DNA of 64,000 nt from Oscillospiraceae bacterium (GTDB lineage Bacteria; Bacillota; Clostridia; Oscillospirales; Oscillospiraceae), in contig JAFZVM010000130.1 of NCBI GenBank assembly GCA_017617795.1, positions 1 through 64,000 of the forward strand. The letters run 5' to 3'. How positions within the stretch are numbered: position 1 is the first letter of the stretch; every line of letters begins with the position of its first letter. Position numbers and translations under genes: made by a program. Under the pieces are notes generated by a model. It made no database searches. It was given only the letters and a program-made list of their open reading frames with translations, and was not told the DNA's origin. This document shows, piece after piece, positions 44,264-53,060 of the stretch.

Positions 44264-45313
44264 TCAATCCCGGAACAACTGGGGAACGTAATCCCGCAGG
44301 CACTCCCGCCATACGCCCCAGACATGACCGCCGTGGTAAAGGTGCCGGTCCTCCCGGATTCCCTTCTGCTTGACGATCTCATCGTCCTCCAGGAAGGTGC
44401 TCAGGAACTGATCCCGATCCCCGCAGCCGCGGAAGAAGACCTTATAGGTCTCCCCGAACTTCTTCGCGTCGTCCATGGCTTTCAGATGCACATTGTCGTC
44501 GGGGAAGATATTCCGCAGGAAACCGGAAAACAGGCCGATATAAGCGAACAGTTCCGGATGGGTCATGGTGGTGATGCTGGTCTGTACGCTGCCCATGGAC
44601 AGGCCTGCCATAGCCCGATCCTCCCGCCGGGAAGACGCGCGGTAGCGCCCTTCCACAAAGGGGATGAGATCCTCCACAAGCAGCTGGGTGAAGCGGTCGG
44701 AGCGAACCTGCCCATCCACCTGAACCATACCGTTGGCCATGACGACGATCATTTCCTGCGCCTTGCCTTCCGCCAGGAGGTTGTCCAGGATCCAGTTGGT
44801 CTTGCCCTGGTGGATCCAGCAGGTCTCATTCTCCCCGTGACCGTGCTGCAGATACAGCACGGGGTATTTCTTCGTGTCTGTGAAATATTTGGGCGGCAGG
44901 TAAACCAGGCATGATTCAGTACGACCGGTCACCTTGCTGGGATAGTAGTCCTGCACCACAAAACCATGGGGCACGTCCCGGCAGAGCCAGAAATCATCGT
45001 CTCCGGGTACGTTCAGGAAGTTCATAGGCCTGCTGTAGCCGAAACCGATGGGAAAAGCGGGATGGACGACGTTGGCCCCGTCGATCTTCAGGAAGAAAAA
45101 CCAAAACCCGGGTTCAGGCCGAAATTCCAGGCTCCACTTTCCCTCCCCGTCCCGGGTAAAGGGATACTCTTTTTCATCCAGGCGAATAGAGATCTCCTTT
45201 GCTTCCGGGGCTTCGATCGCCAGCCGCCAGCTCCCGTCTTCCAGCTGCCAGGCCCCCTCCTTGCTCAACACGGGATTGAAACATAGGGCCGTCTCCAGAT
45301 AGGCTTCGTTCAT
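44264..45313 (-). CDS. Esterase, alpha/beta hydrolase (feruloyl or acetyl-xylan type)
   Basis: This 349-aa protein has an N-terminal immunoglobulin-like domain (related to CBM48/E-set, residues 15-105) and a C-terminal esterase-D fold. AGLSMGS carries the serine nucleophile, LYLQHGHGE the oxyanion strand, and HVWGVWRE near the end the histidine. This layout matches family CE1 proteins that remove feruloyl or acetyl groups from plant xylan. No signal peptide is seen, so it acts on imported substrates. The start at 45313 has AAGGAG. Confidence 0.88.
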   Translation of the reverse strand: MNEAYLETALCFNPVLSKEGAWQLEDGSWRLAIEAPEAKEISIRLDEKEYPFTRDGEGKWSLEFRPEPGFWFFFLKIDGANVVHPAFPIGFGYSRPMNFLNVPGDDDFWLCRDVPHGFVVQDYYPSKVTGRTESCLVYLPPKYFTDTKKYPVLYLQHGHGENETCWIHQGKTNWILDNLLAEGKAQEMIVVMANGMVQVDGQVRSDRFTQLLVEDLIPFVEGRYRASSRREDRAMAGLSMGSVQTSITTMTHPELFAYIGLFSGFLRNIFPDDNVHLKAMDDAKKFGETYKVFFRGCGDRDQFLSTFLEDDEIVKQKGIREDRHLYHGGHVWGVWRECLRDYVPQLFRD

Positions 45314-45345
45314 GTCTTTCCGCTCCTTTATCATTTGATCTGTCC

Positions 45346-46281
45346 TCATTCGTAGGTCGCGGGCAGGGAGCGCAGCAAATCATCCTTGATCGACGCCTGC
45401 AGTTCTTCCCCCGCCGCGGTAAAGAAATCTGTCCGGGTCCTTACCCCTTCCCAGAAATGCAGAGCCTCCAGCAGGCGCGCGCAGATCGCCTCGATGCGTT
45501 CGCTCTGTCTGCGCAGCTCATCGGCGGAAAAATCCGGACTTAAGCTGATCTCCAGAAGTGCGTCGGCCAGTTCGGTTCCGAGAACCGGAAGCTCCCCCAA
45601 AGCGCGCCAGGACCACTTATAATATGGTCTGTACCTTCTGTTGATCAGAAACGCCGCGCCCATGACGCTGTCCGCAAAACGTGTGAGCACGGTGCGTACC
45701 GTGACCCAATCCTCCCGTTTCGCCATACGCAGGAAATTGTATTGCCCGGTCTGGGCGATCGCCATGCACTTCGCCGCCAGCTTCTTTTTCCGCACGTCAT
45801 CCGGATAATGCTGCAGGAGGCGTTCCCGTATGGCCGTGAAGCTTCCGTCCCTGTCCAGGAAAACTTCTCCGTTGACCGCCATGGCCAGGTTTTCTTCCGG
45901 GACCTGCAGCCATTGCACAAGGGTCTCCGGACCGGTGGGGCTCCCAAGGAGAGATCGGTAGAATTCCCCCACCGTCTGTACGCCGATACGGGCTCCATAG
46001 GCGCTCCGCACCCGTCCCGCCCAGGGCGGGTTATCGCGGAAGACCTGCTGCCGCCAAGCTTCCAACGGCTCCCGCTCCCCAGCCAGTTCCTCCGGGAGCC
46101 AGAGAAAATACTCCACGCCCCAGTCGTGATCCCGGGAGATCTCATCATCATAACCGAAGCAATCCGACCCATTGCCCGCCAATCCCGCGGCAAGGCGGGG
46201 AAGCAGCTCCGGATGATCCTGCTCCAGCCTGGGAAGCACGGTATCCTGGAAATAAGCCCGGCTCAGGTCCATGCCCTTCAT
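45346..46281 (-). CDS. DUF4037 protein, nucleotidyltransferase-like
   Basis: This 311-aa protein matches DUF4037. GNGSDCFGYDDEISRDHDWG near residue 35 resembles the G-S-x-D-x-D core of nucleotidyltransferases. The rest is helical. The start ATG overlaps the stop of the TPR gene by 4 nt, so the two are translationally coupled. It completes the DUF4125-TPR-DUF4037 trio. The substrate is unknown; transfer of a nucleotide to a small molecule or protein is inference. Confidence 0.82.
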   Translation of the reverse strand: MKGMDLSRAYFQDTVLPRLEQDHPELLPRLAAGLAGNGSDCFGYDDEISRDHDWGVEYFLWLPEELAGEREPLEAWRQQVFRDNPPWAGRVRSAYGARIGVQTVGEFYRSLLGSPTGPETLVQWLQVPEENLAMAVNGEVFLDRDGSFTAIRERLLQHYPDDVRKKKLAAKCMAIAQTGQYNFLRMAKREDWVTVRTVLTRFADSVMGAAFLINRRYRPYYKWSWRALGELPVLGTELADALLEISLSPDFSADELRRQSERIEAICARLLEALHFWEGVRTRTDFFTAAGEELQASIKDDLLRSLPATYE

Positions 46282-47198
46282 GCGCCGATACCCCGCATAT
46301 CCTTCAGCTCCCGCCGCCATTGCCCGACTCTTTCGTGGTCCGCGCCCAGGATCCGGCTCAGATCGGAGATCGCGCTTTCCATCCGCTCCAGCGCATCGTC
46401 ACGTCTTCCCTGTTTTTCGCAGATCAGTGCCAGGCTGTGCTCCGCAGCCGCGTAATCGACGTTCTTCCCAAAGAAACGGTCCGTCAAAACCAGCGCCTGT
46501 TCCAACAGCTGCTCCGCCTCCTGATAATCTCCCTGGCGGGCTCGAATGGCGGCCAGGGTAGACAGGCCGGCAGCATGGTGATCGTCTGTCTCCTCCATTG
46601 CCTCATAGATATCCAGCGCCTGGCGGATCTCCCGCTCGGCGGCCTCCAGATCCCCCATCTGCAGATAGATGGCCGATAGATTGCTGTGTGTCGTGGCGAC
46701 CTCATGTTCGCTGCCCGGCTGGGTGCGAAAATAAGCCATTGCCTCCTGGACCTGGCCCAGCGCCTCCTCCAGACGTCCTGATTCCTGATAGACCAGCGCC
46801 AGATTATTCAGCACGCTGACATAGGCGTAGGCGGGTTGTTTTCCAGCCTGCTCCAGCAGCGACTTTGCCCGAAGGAACATCTCGGCAGACCGTTCCCTCT
46901 GCTTCAAAAGCCGATAAAGACCCGCGCAGTTCACCAGGATCGTGGCAAACTGCGGGGTCCGCTCCATACCCAGGCGCTCCATAAGCTCCAGGGCCTGTGC
47001 AAAGGTGTCGGCAGATTCCTTATACCGGCTTACACCGCGGAAAAAACAGGCCATTTCATTGAGTACGGAGGCATACTCCCCGCTCTCTCCCCTGCCTTCT
47101 GCTTCCAGACGACTCAGGGTATCCCGCAGAAAGCCTTCGATCCGTTCCAGATTGCCATCCTGAAAGCGCCGGTCCAGTTCCAGGAAGAATTCGTCCAT
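46278..47198 (-). CDS. Tetratricopeptide repeat protein
   Basis: This 306-aa protein is made of about six TPR units with the pattern A-L-x-x-L-A-x-x-Y-x-x-x-G from about residue 30 to 290. It has no signal peptide or membrane segment and is a scaffold for protein contacts. It is in the middle of the trio: 3 nt after the DUF4125 stop and overlapping the DUF4037 start by 4 nt, which means the three products are made together in fixed ratio. Confidence 0.85.
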   Translation of the reverse strand: MDEFFLELDRRFQDGNLERIEGFLRDTLSRLEAEGRGESGEYASVLNEMACFFRGVSRYKESADTFAQALELMERLGMERTPQFATILVNCAGLYRLLKQRERSAEMFLRAKSLLEQAGKQPAYAYVSVLNNLALVYQESGRLEEALGQVQEAMAYFRTQPGSEHEVATTHSNLSAIYLQMGDLEAAEREIRQALDIYEAMEETDDHHAAGLSTLAAIRARQGDYQEAEQLLEQALVLTDRFFGKNVDYAAAEHSLALICEKQGRRDDALERMESAISDLSRILGADHERVGQWRRELKDMRGIGA

Positions 47199-47201
47199 AT
47201 C

Positions 47202-47885
47202 TCAGTCCTCCTCGGGAGGCTGCTCGCAGCGGCTGCAGCCATAGGAGATCTGGATCCCCATGGCCTCAGCGCGTTTTTTAGTTTCCTCCTCCGCTTCATC
47301 CAGGCTGGTATAACCGTAGCTGCAGACGCTTCCCTCCAGGATCTTCTCCGCCAGGGAAATGCCCTTCGCTTTCAGATCGCACAAATGACGGTACAACAGC
47401 TCCAGCGTACGGGTGGAATACGTCATGAGCTCTCCCCGCTGATAGGTTTCGATCGAGGTGGTGCCGCCAAGGTCCTGTGAGCTGTAAAGCGGTCTTCCCG
47501 CACCTGAGACATAGGGATACCGCTGGAACAGCATCTCCGTCTGCCGGATCATCTCCCCGTTGATCAGATCGACCAGCTCCATCCCCCGGTCATCCGGGAA
47601 AGTAAGCTGATCCTTAAGCCGTTCATACTGCAGGATGGCCGTGTTCCTCATCATGTGGATATACTTCTCTGCACAGAGGTTTCTGCCCGTACGCTCAGCC
47701 TCCAGGATATCCTGATAATAGGAATCGCACGCTTCCATGCTCCAGGCAGAAAACTGTGCCCGCCGCATCATATCAAAGGTCTGCCGGTCATTCTGACAAT
47801 CCGCCTTTTCCCCGTCTCCGTTCACCGCGTGGAACATGACGAATTCCTTATCCAGAAGTCTGGTGATCAATTCCTGCTGATCCAT
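47202..47885 (-). CDS. DUF4125 family protein
   Basis: This 227-aa protein matches DUF4125. The N-terminal FVMFHAVNGDGEKADCQND is the family signature and the C-terminal end YGCSRCEQPP has two cysteines. The ADCQND block with conserved acid residues looks like a catalytic or metal site, but no reaction is known. The start at 47885 has GGAGG and a strong promoter upstream. It is first in the trio. Confidence 0.8.
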   Translation of the reverse strand: MDQQELITRLLDKEFVMFHAVNGDGEKADCQNDRQTFDMMRRAQFSAWSMEACDSYYQDILEAERTGRNLCAEKYIHMMRNTAILQYERLKDQLTFPDDRGMELVDLINGEMIRQTEMLFQRYPYVSGAGRPLYSSQDLGGTTSIETYQRGELMTYSTRTLELLYRHLCDLKAKGISLAEKILEGSVCSYGYTSLDEAEEETKKRAEAMGIQISYGCSRCEQPPEED

Positions 47886-47917
47886 ATCGATCCGCCTCCA
47901 TTTCATTCATGGTAAAC

Positions 47918-47947
47918 AGTATAATTGTCCCGACGCCGACTTGTCAA
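47918..47947 (-). promoter_or_regulatory. Promoter of the DUF4125-TPR-DUF4037 operon
   Basis: A perfect TTGACA and TATACT are separated by 18 bp on the minus strand, 33 nt before the start codon. Confidence 0.75.
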
Positions 47948-47967
47948 CGCCGAGGAACCGGCATCAG

Positions 47968-47998
47968 AAAAAAGCCCGGCAGCTGTACTGCCGGGCTT
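47968..47998 (-). terminator. Terminator after the second activase
   Basis: A perfect 11-bp stem AAGCCCGGCAG/CTGCCGGGCTT with a 5-nt loop is followed by TTTT on the minus strand, 9 nt past the stop at 48007. Confidence 0.9.
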
Positions 47999-48006
47999 GG
48001 GTACGA

Positions 48007-48963
48007 TCAATGGATCATAGCGGGAAGACCGTAACTCTGGAACAGGGCAAGCTGTTCCTTCATAAAGCTGTCCTCCGGTGGTTCCACGTTGGTCAGCCGG
48101 TATGGGATCCCCAGCCGGATGTATTTCATGGAGCCGAATTTGTGATACGGCAGCAGCTGGACCACGTCGATCCCCGCTTCGATCTCCTTGCAGAATTCCG
48201 CCGTGGCCCGGATATTCTCCGGCGTGGCGTTCAGCTTCGGGATCATGGGAAAGCGAACCTGGAAACGGGCTCCCGCCTTTACCAGCTCTCTGGCATTTTT
48301 CAGGATCAGTTCGTTGGGAACGCCGGTGAGCATCTCATGGTGATGGGAATCCATGTGCTTCAGATCATACAAAAACAGGTTTACATAAGGCATTATCTCC
48401 AGATACTGCTCCGTAGGCGCAAAACCTGTGGTGTCCAACGCCACATTGACCCCTTCTTCCCGGCAGCGTTTGCACAGAGCCAGCGTAAAAGCGAACTGGC
48501 TCATCGGTTCTCCGCCGGAAATGGTCACCCCGCCCCCGGATTTATCATAGTACTTCTTATCCAGGAGGACCTGCTGTATGCACTCCTCAACGCTCATCCG
48601 CTTCAGGGGATCATACAGTGCATTGGCCGGACAGGCTTTCACGCATTTCAGGCAAATATCGCATTTTTTCCGATCGATCTCCGGCTTATAGATATCCTTT
48701 TCCCCGGATAGGTCTTTGACCGCTTCTCCCCATGACATGGCGCCGCGGTCGCAAACCGGAGCGCAGAGGCCGCAGTCCTCCCGACCCACGCAGCGCACGT
48801 CCATGAAGGCCACGTCATGGCCGAAGCTCTGACTCTCCGGGCTGTGACACCAAAGGCAGTGAAGCGGGCACCCCTTCAGGTAAACATCCGTACGAATACC
48901 GGGGCCGTCGTGAACGGAGAATTTTTGAATATCATAAACGTTGCCGTATTGCATTTCCGCCAT
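48007..48963 (-). CDS. Glycyl-radical enzyme activating protein without partner
   Basis: This 318-aa radical SAM activase is a paralogue of that at 187-1146. CPLHCLWC is the CX3CX2C cluster site; two added ferredoxin-like groups (C-G-x-x-D-C-G-L-C and CDICLKCVKACP) follow. TISGGEPM is intact. No glycyl-radical enzyme lies within 14 kb on either side, so it may activate an enzyme coded elsewhere, or the first-locus enzyme. The start was set at 48963 (AAGGA, 8 nt); ATG 48969 is also possible. The Cys-rich protein gene is 47 nt upstream. Confidence 0.93.
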   Translation of the reverse strand: MAEMQYGNVYDIQKFSVHDGPGIRTDVYLKGCPLHCLWCHSPESQSFGHDVAFMDVRCVGREDCGLCAPVCDRGAMSWGEAVKDLSGEKDIYKPEIDRKKCDICLKCVKACPANALYDPLKRMSVEECIQQVLLDKKYYDKSGGGVTISGGEPMSQFAFTLALCKRCREEGVNVALDTTGFAPTEQYLEIMPYVNLFLYDLKHMDSHHHEMLTGVPNELILKNARELVKAGARFQVRFPMIPKLNATPENIRATAEFCKEIEAGIDVVQLLPYHKFGSMKYIRLGIPYRLTNVEPPEDSFMKEQLALFQSYGLPAMIH

Positions 48964-49010
48964 CGTCATTTTCCTTCTTTCCGTCGTCTCAATTTTCCTG
49001 TCTCCGCCGG

Positions 49011-49460
49011 TCATTCCTCCGGGGCTTCTTCCTCCTCCGGCAGTCCTGCCGGATCCAGAAGTTCTTTTGCCAGCTCGACCATCGTTTCCGGCACGAACAC
49101 ATCCATACCGGTCCCGGCAAAACCCAGAATCAGCTTTGCCAGGTTTCCGGTAGCGGTGAAGGTGCCCAGCACCGGTACGCCGTATGAGCGCAGCTGCGCC
49201 AGCAGCAGCTGATAATCCAGCTGCGTTCCGGTCACCGTCGTCAGCAGAGCGGGAGCCACCGGCTCGCCGTTGTCATCCGTCGGCCATATCCCCTGATCGC
49301 AATTACCGGTGCAGCTTTCCTCATCCGTGCACATCCCGCAGGCAGAACAGTCGCCGCTGCACCCCTCGGCAGGCACGCCGTCCTCCAGCAGATCCCCGCA
49401 GTCCGGGCAGATTTCGGTCCCGGCCGGATAGATCTTCTTGCAGTTCATACACCAGGGCAT
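49011..49460 (-). CDS. Cys-rich zinc-ribbon protein with DUF2007-like end
   Basis: This 149-aa protein starts with CMNCKKIYPAGTEICPDCG, a zinc ribbon, and continues with a second cysteine cluster (CSGDCSACGMC...CTGNC). The last 60 residues resemble DUF2007, the putative signal-transducing fold with pattern L-x-x-x-G-V-P-V-L and VFVPE. It has an acidic end. It lies between rlmH (14 nt) and the orphan activase (47 nt), so the three are likely co-transcribed. No function is known. Confidence 0.75.
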   Translation of the reverse strand: MPWCMNCKKIYPAGTEICPDCGDLLEDGVPAEGCSGDCSACGMCTDEESCTGNCDQGIWPTDDNGEPVAPALLTTVTGTQLDYQLLLAQLRSYGVPVLGTFTATGNLAKLILGFAGTGMDVFVPETMVELAKELLDPAGLPEEEEAPEE

Positions 49461-49474
49461 GATTCATCCCTCCG

Positions 49475-49957
49475 TCACTTGTGATACTTGCTCCCCAACT
49501 GGATCTGAAAGGCACGGTAGATCTGTTCCAGCAGCATGACCCGCACCAGATGATGGGGAAATGTCATGGGAGAGAAGCTCAGCTGGAGAGCAGCCCGATC
49601 CTTGACCTCCTGATGCAGGCCGAAAGATCCGCCGATCACAAAGCAGAGCTTGCTTTTCCCCTTTGTGGCACACAATTCCAAAAACTGTGAAAACCCGACG
49701 CTGTCAATGGTCTTTCCTTCGACGCATAGGGCGACCAGAACAGCCCCGGATGGGATGCGCAGGAAAATGCTCTCTGCTTCTCTGTGCAGCGCTGCTTCCA
49801 CCTCGGCTTCCGAAGGTTCGGATGAAAGCCTGGCTTCAGGCAATTCCTCCACCTCCAGGCGGCACAGGCTTCCCATTCGCTTCTGGTATTCCGCCGCAGC
49901 GTCCAGGTAGAATTTTTCCTTCAGCTTCCCCACGCAAATGATCTTGATGCTCAGCAT
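49475..49957 (-). CDS. rlmH: 23S rRNA (pseudouridine-1915-N3)-methyltransferase RlmH
   Basis: This 160-aa SPOUT methyltransferase modifies helix 69 of 23S rRNA in assembled ribosomes. FVIGGSFGLH is the SAM-binding knot loop, and FPHHLVRVMLLEQIYRAF the conserved C-terminal part. Length and motifs match the family (about 155-160 aa). It follows walJ by 9 nt, a gene order also seen in other Firmicutes. Confidence 0.97.
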   Translation of the reverse strand: MLSIKIICVGKLKEKFYLDAAAEYQKRMGSLCRLEVEELPEARLSSEPSEAEVEAALHREAESIFLRIPSGAVLVALCVEGKTIDSVGFSQFLELCATKGKSKLCFVIGGSFGLHQEVKDRAALQLSFSPMTFPHHLVRVMLLEQIYRAFQIQLGSKYHK

Positions 49958-49966
49958 AATGGTTAT

Positions 49967-50731
49967 TCAAATCTCCAATTCTTCGCTTCGTTCGTTTCGC
50001 GGCGCCACCCGGATCCGGATCTCGCCGCACAGGCGGCGGCTCACGGTCTCCCGCGCCAGTCCGGGCATATTGTTCTCTTTGCTCAGATGGGCCAAAAGGA
50101 GCTGCTTTGCCCCTTTTTCCGCCAGACAGGCGCACAGCTCCGCCGCATCCCGATTGTCCAGATGCCCGTAATTGCCCTGGATCCTTCGCTTCAGGTTCAG
50201 AGGATAGGGACCGCACCGGAGCATATCCAGGTCATAATTGGCCTCCACTACTGCCGCTGTACATCCCTCGACCGCTTCCCGCACGCTCCGGCTCACATAG
50301 CCCAGATCCGTCACGATGGCAAGAGTCCCATTTTCTCCGTCCACACGAAATCCGAATGGCTCTGCCGCGTCATGGGACGTTTCAAAACACGTTACCCGGA
50401 GTTCGCCCAGGGAGAGCGGAACGCCCGCTTCGACCATATGCAGGCTTTCTTTTCGGCAGTTGATCTGCCGCAGAAGGGCACGGGCGGTGCCGCCGCTCAT
50501 ATACATCGGCAGATCCGAATACTTGCTCAGCATGGCGAGGCCGGCCACATGATCGCTGTGTTCATGAGTCACCAGGACACCGTTGAGATCTCCCAGCTCC
50601 AGGCCCTCGTCCGCAAGGCAGCCCCGGATCCGCTTGAGAGAAATGCCTGCGTCCACCAGCAGGGACACGCCTCCGCCCTGAAGCAGGCCGCAGTTTCCGG
50701 AGGAACCGCTGGCAAAACTCACGTACCGCAT
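49967..50731 (-). CDS. walJ: MBL-fold hydrolase of the WalJ/YycJ family
   Basis: This 254-aa protein is a beta-lactamase-fold phosphodiesterase-like protein. FASGSSGN at the start and THEHSDHVAG (HxHxDH) define the family. WalJ is part of the WalRK locus in other Firmicutes and is linked to coordination of cell division and DNA replication or repair. Here it is split from walRKHI by murA and starts directly after a terminator hairpin, GGTGG being the ribosome site. Confidence 0.92.
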   Translation of the reverse strand: MRYVSFASGSSGNCGLLQGGGVSLLVDAGISLKRIRGCLADEGLELGDLNGVLVTHEHSDHVAGLAMLSKYSDLPMYMSGGTARALLRQINCRKESLHMVEAGVPLSLGELRVTCFETSHDAAEPFGFRVDGENGTLAIVTDLGYVSRSVREAVEGCTAAVVEANYDLDMLRCGPYPLNLKRRIQGNYGHLDNRDAAELCACLAEKGAKQLLLAHLSKENNMPGLARETVSRRLCGEIRIRVAPRNERSEELEI

Positions 50732-50742
50732 GACGATCCACC

Positions 50743-50778
50743 AAAAAGAGACGCATTGACCTGCGGTTAATGCGTCTC
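50743..50778 (-). terminator. Terminator between murA and walJ
   Basis: A perfect 10-bp stem GAGACGCATT/AATGCGTCTC with an 11-nt loop and TTTTT. It ends 12 nt before the walJ start codon, so any walJ transcript from upstream must read through it; it could act as an attenuator. Confidence 0.85.
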
Positions 50779-50815
50779 ATCCTTTCCTCTCAAGCCACCG
50801 CAGCGGCAAATATCC

Positions 50816-52114
50816 TCAAGCCAATTCCCGGGCCTTCCGTACAGGATCCTTTTCTTCCACCAGGCGGACGTCCGCTCCGATGCCTTTGAGTTTTTCCACC
50901 ATGTCTTCGTAGCCGCGTTCGATATGGTAGATCTCCCCGATGCTGGTGACGCCCTGGGCGATCAGACCGGCGATCACCATAGCTGCGCCGGCGCGAAGAT
51001 CACAGCACCGCACTTCTGCTCCCGTAAGGATCGGCTGTCCTTCCACAACAGCGGTTTTCCCATCCACCTGGACCTTTGCGCCCATTTTCAGGAGCTCAGT
51101 CACGTAATTATACCGATTGTCCCAGATGTCCTCCGTCACGACGCTGGTGCCTTCCGCAACGGTCAGGCAGGTGAGGATCTGCGGCTGCATATCCGTGGGG
51201 AAGCCGGGATACGGCATGGTTTTGACATTGGCGCTGTACAGCTTGCCGTCCGAAGTGATCCGGATCGCGTCCCCCATTTCCTCGATCTCAGCGCCCATTT
51301 CCACCAGCTTGGCGGTAATGGAGTACAAATGCTTGGGGATCACATTCTTCAGCACCACGTCGCCGCCGGTCGCGGCAACGGCAGCCAGATAGGTCCCCGC
51401 TTCGATCTGATCGGGAATGATGGAATAAAAACCGCCGTGCAGCTTCTCGACGCCGTTGATCCGGACGACGCTGGTACCTGCGCCGCGCACGTCGCCTCCC
51501 ATGGCGTTGAGGAAGTTGGCCAGATCCACGATATGGGGTTCCCGGGCGGCATTTTCAATGACGGTCCTGCCTTCGGCCAAAACGGCGGCCAGCATGATAT
51601 TCATGGTGGCGCCGACGCTGACTACATCCAGGTAGATATTCGCTCCATGCAGCTTGCCGTTTTTCGCCTGGGCATAGATATACCCGTCCGCCACTTCGAC
51701 TTTGGCCCCCATGGCCCGCATCCCCTTCAGATGCTGGTCAATGGGACGGACCCCGAAATCACAGCCGCCCGGCATAGGGACCTTTGCTCTGCCGAAACGG
51801 CCGAGAAGCACGCCGATGAAATAATAGGATGCGCGGATCTTGCTCATGGATTTGCTTCCCTCCTCAACGGGGGGAAGATCGCGGCAGTCAAATTCCATCG
51901 TCGTCCGATTGATCGTTCGGATCGCCGCGCCCATCTCATCCATATTGGTCAGCATCAGGCTCACGTCGCTGATCTGCGGGATGTTTTCTATTCTGCAGAC
52001 ACCGTCCACCAGCATGGCTGCGGGAATGATCGCAATGGCAGCGTTCTTCGCGCCGCTGATCTCCAGTTCGCCATGCAGCGGTTTCCCGCCGCGGATCTCA
52101 ATCTTTCGTGCCAT
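50816..52114 (-). CDS. murA: UDP-N-acetylglucosamine 1-carboxyvinyltransferase
   Basis: This 432-aa enzyme does the first committed step of peptidoglycan synthesis, adding enolpyruvate to UDP-GlcNAc. The fosfomycin-target cysteine is present in MPGGCDFGVRP, and ISGAKNAA near the start is typical. Firmicutes often have two MurA forms; which this is cannot be told. It has its own promoter (52204) and terminator and sits between walI and walJ, the place where other genomes have htrA or nothing. Confidence 0.96.
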   Translation of the reverse strand: MARKIEIRGGKPLHGELEISGAKNAAIAIIPAAMLVDGVCRIENIPQISDVSLMLTNMDEMGAAIRTINRTTMEFDCRDLPPVEEGSKSMSKIRASYYFIGVLLGRFGRAKVPMPGGCDFGVRPIDQHLKGMRAMGAKVEVADGYIYAQAKNGKLHGANIYLDVVSVGATMNIMLAAVLAEGRTVIENAAREPHIVDLANFLNAMGGDVRGAGTSVVRINGVEKLHGGFYSIIPDQIEAGTYLAAVAATGGDVVLKNVIPKHLYSITAKLVEMGAEIEEMGDAIRITSDGKLYSANVKTMPYPGFPTDMQPQILTCLTVAEGTSVVTEDIWDNRYNYVTELLKMGAKVQVDGKTAVVEGQPILTGAEVRCCDLRAGAAMVIAGLIAQGVTSIGEIYHIERGYEDMVEKLKGIGADVRLVEEKDPVRKARELA

Positions 52115-52203
52115 GGAAGCACCTCTCTGTAACGGAGTTCGGACTGCCGTCCGGCTCTCCGGCCTTTCTGTTTATCAAAACGCAGAGTTTACATATTATC
52201 TCT

Positions 52204-52232
52204 ATTATACAAGCTGCTCAAAAGAAAGTAAA
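52204..52232 (-). promoter_or_regulatory. Promoter of murA
   Basis: TTTACT and a perfect TATAAT are spaced by 17 bp on the minus strand, starting 50 nt after the walI stop. A leader of about 85 nt follows. Confidence 0.75.
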
Positions 52233-52281
52233 GCATTTCCTGCTCCGCTCATGGGAAAAGTTTAGTCGGCCCCGGCCCGGT

Positions 52282-53058
52282 TCAATTGGGTATATATTCG
52301 TTGAGAAGTTCTCCCTTTTCCAGATCCGCATACCAGATGCCGCCATCCGTCTCAATGCACCAAACCGGTACCAGCTCTGCGGCGGGTACTGCCGGCCGCA
52401 GCAGATATCCCGGGCGGATCGAACGGATCTCTGTGAAGACCCTGCCCGTTTCTTCCGCCTGATCCCTGAAGCGGAGGATCATGGTCGGGGCGCTCAGGGC
52501 CGCAATCGTCTTTCCGGGCTGCAGCGTTCCCAGCAAGCATCGTCCATAGATCCGATAACTGCCTTCTTCCTGAGCGGAAAGCCGGATCCGGCAGTTATAT
52601 ACTTCATGCTCATCCAGGAGACAGATGAACTCGTCCCCATCGCGGGCCAGAGACAGGCCGTTCTCGATCAGACGTTTTTCAATGGAGCTTCCCGGAAGCG
52701 ACACCTGGATCTCAAAATCCCCGGAATTCCGGAAGCTGGCTCTGCCGTTTTCATTTTCATAATAGTGGATGCTGCCGCCCATATCCCGTCCTGTCGCGTT
52801 GCCGAGAAATGCCTGCACAAGGGCGGTCTCCAGGGACATATCCCGGGTCAGGGTGTATTGCCGCATGGACAACTCCCGGGGAATGATGCTCTCATCCATC
52901 GTCACGCCCATATTGGCCATTACCTTTACCAGCTTGCTGCGGGTCTGTGCCTGGAGATCGGCTTCATTCTTCCGCTGGGACAGCAAGATCCAGCCGAAGG
53001 CGGCGTTTACCAGGAGCAGGATCAGGATCACCGCGGATTTCAGTTTCCCGCTGTCCAT
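52282..53058 (-). CDS. walI: WalI/YycI-like regulatory protein
   Basis: This 258-aa protein has one N-terminal membrane helix (residues 7-24) and an extracellular domain. The place after the WalH-like gene, the length and the topology fit YycI, which together with YycH controls the WalK sensor. Sequence identity in this family is low, so the assignment rests on position and architecture as well as the C-terminal VWCIETDGGIWYADL pattern. The start lies 2 nt after the walH stop. Confidence 0.78.
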   Translation of the reverse strand: MDSGKLKSAVILILLLVNAAFGWILLSQRKNEADLQAQTRSKLVKVMANMGVTMDESIIPRELSMRQYTLTRDMSLETALVQAFLGNATGRDMGGSIHYYENENGRASFRNSGDFEIQVSLPGSSIEKRLIENGLSLARDGDEFICLLDEHEVYNCRIRLSAQEEGSYRIYGRCLLGTLQPGKTIAALSAPTMILRFRDQAEETGRVFTEIRSIRPGYLLRPAVPAAELVPVWCIETDGGIWYADLEKGELLNEYIPN

Positions 53059-53060
53059 AC

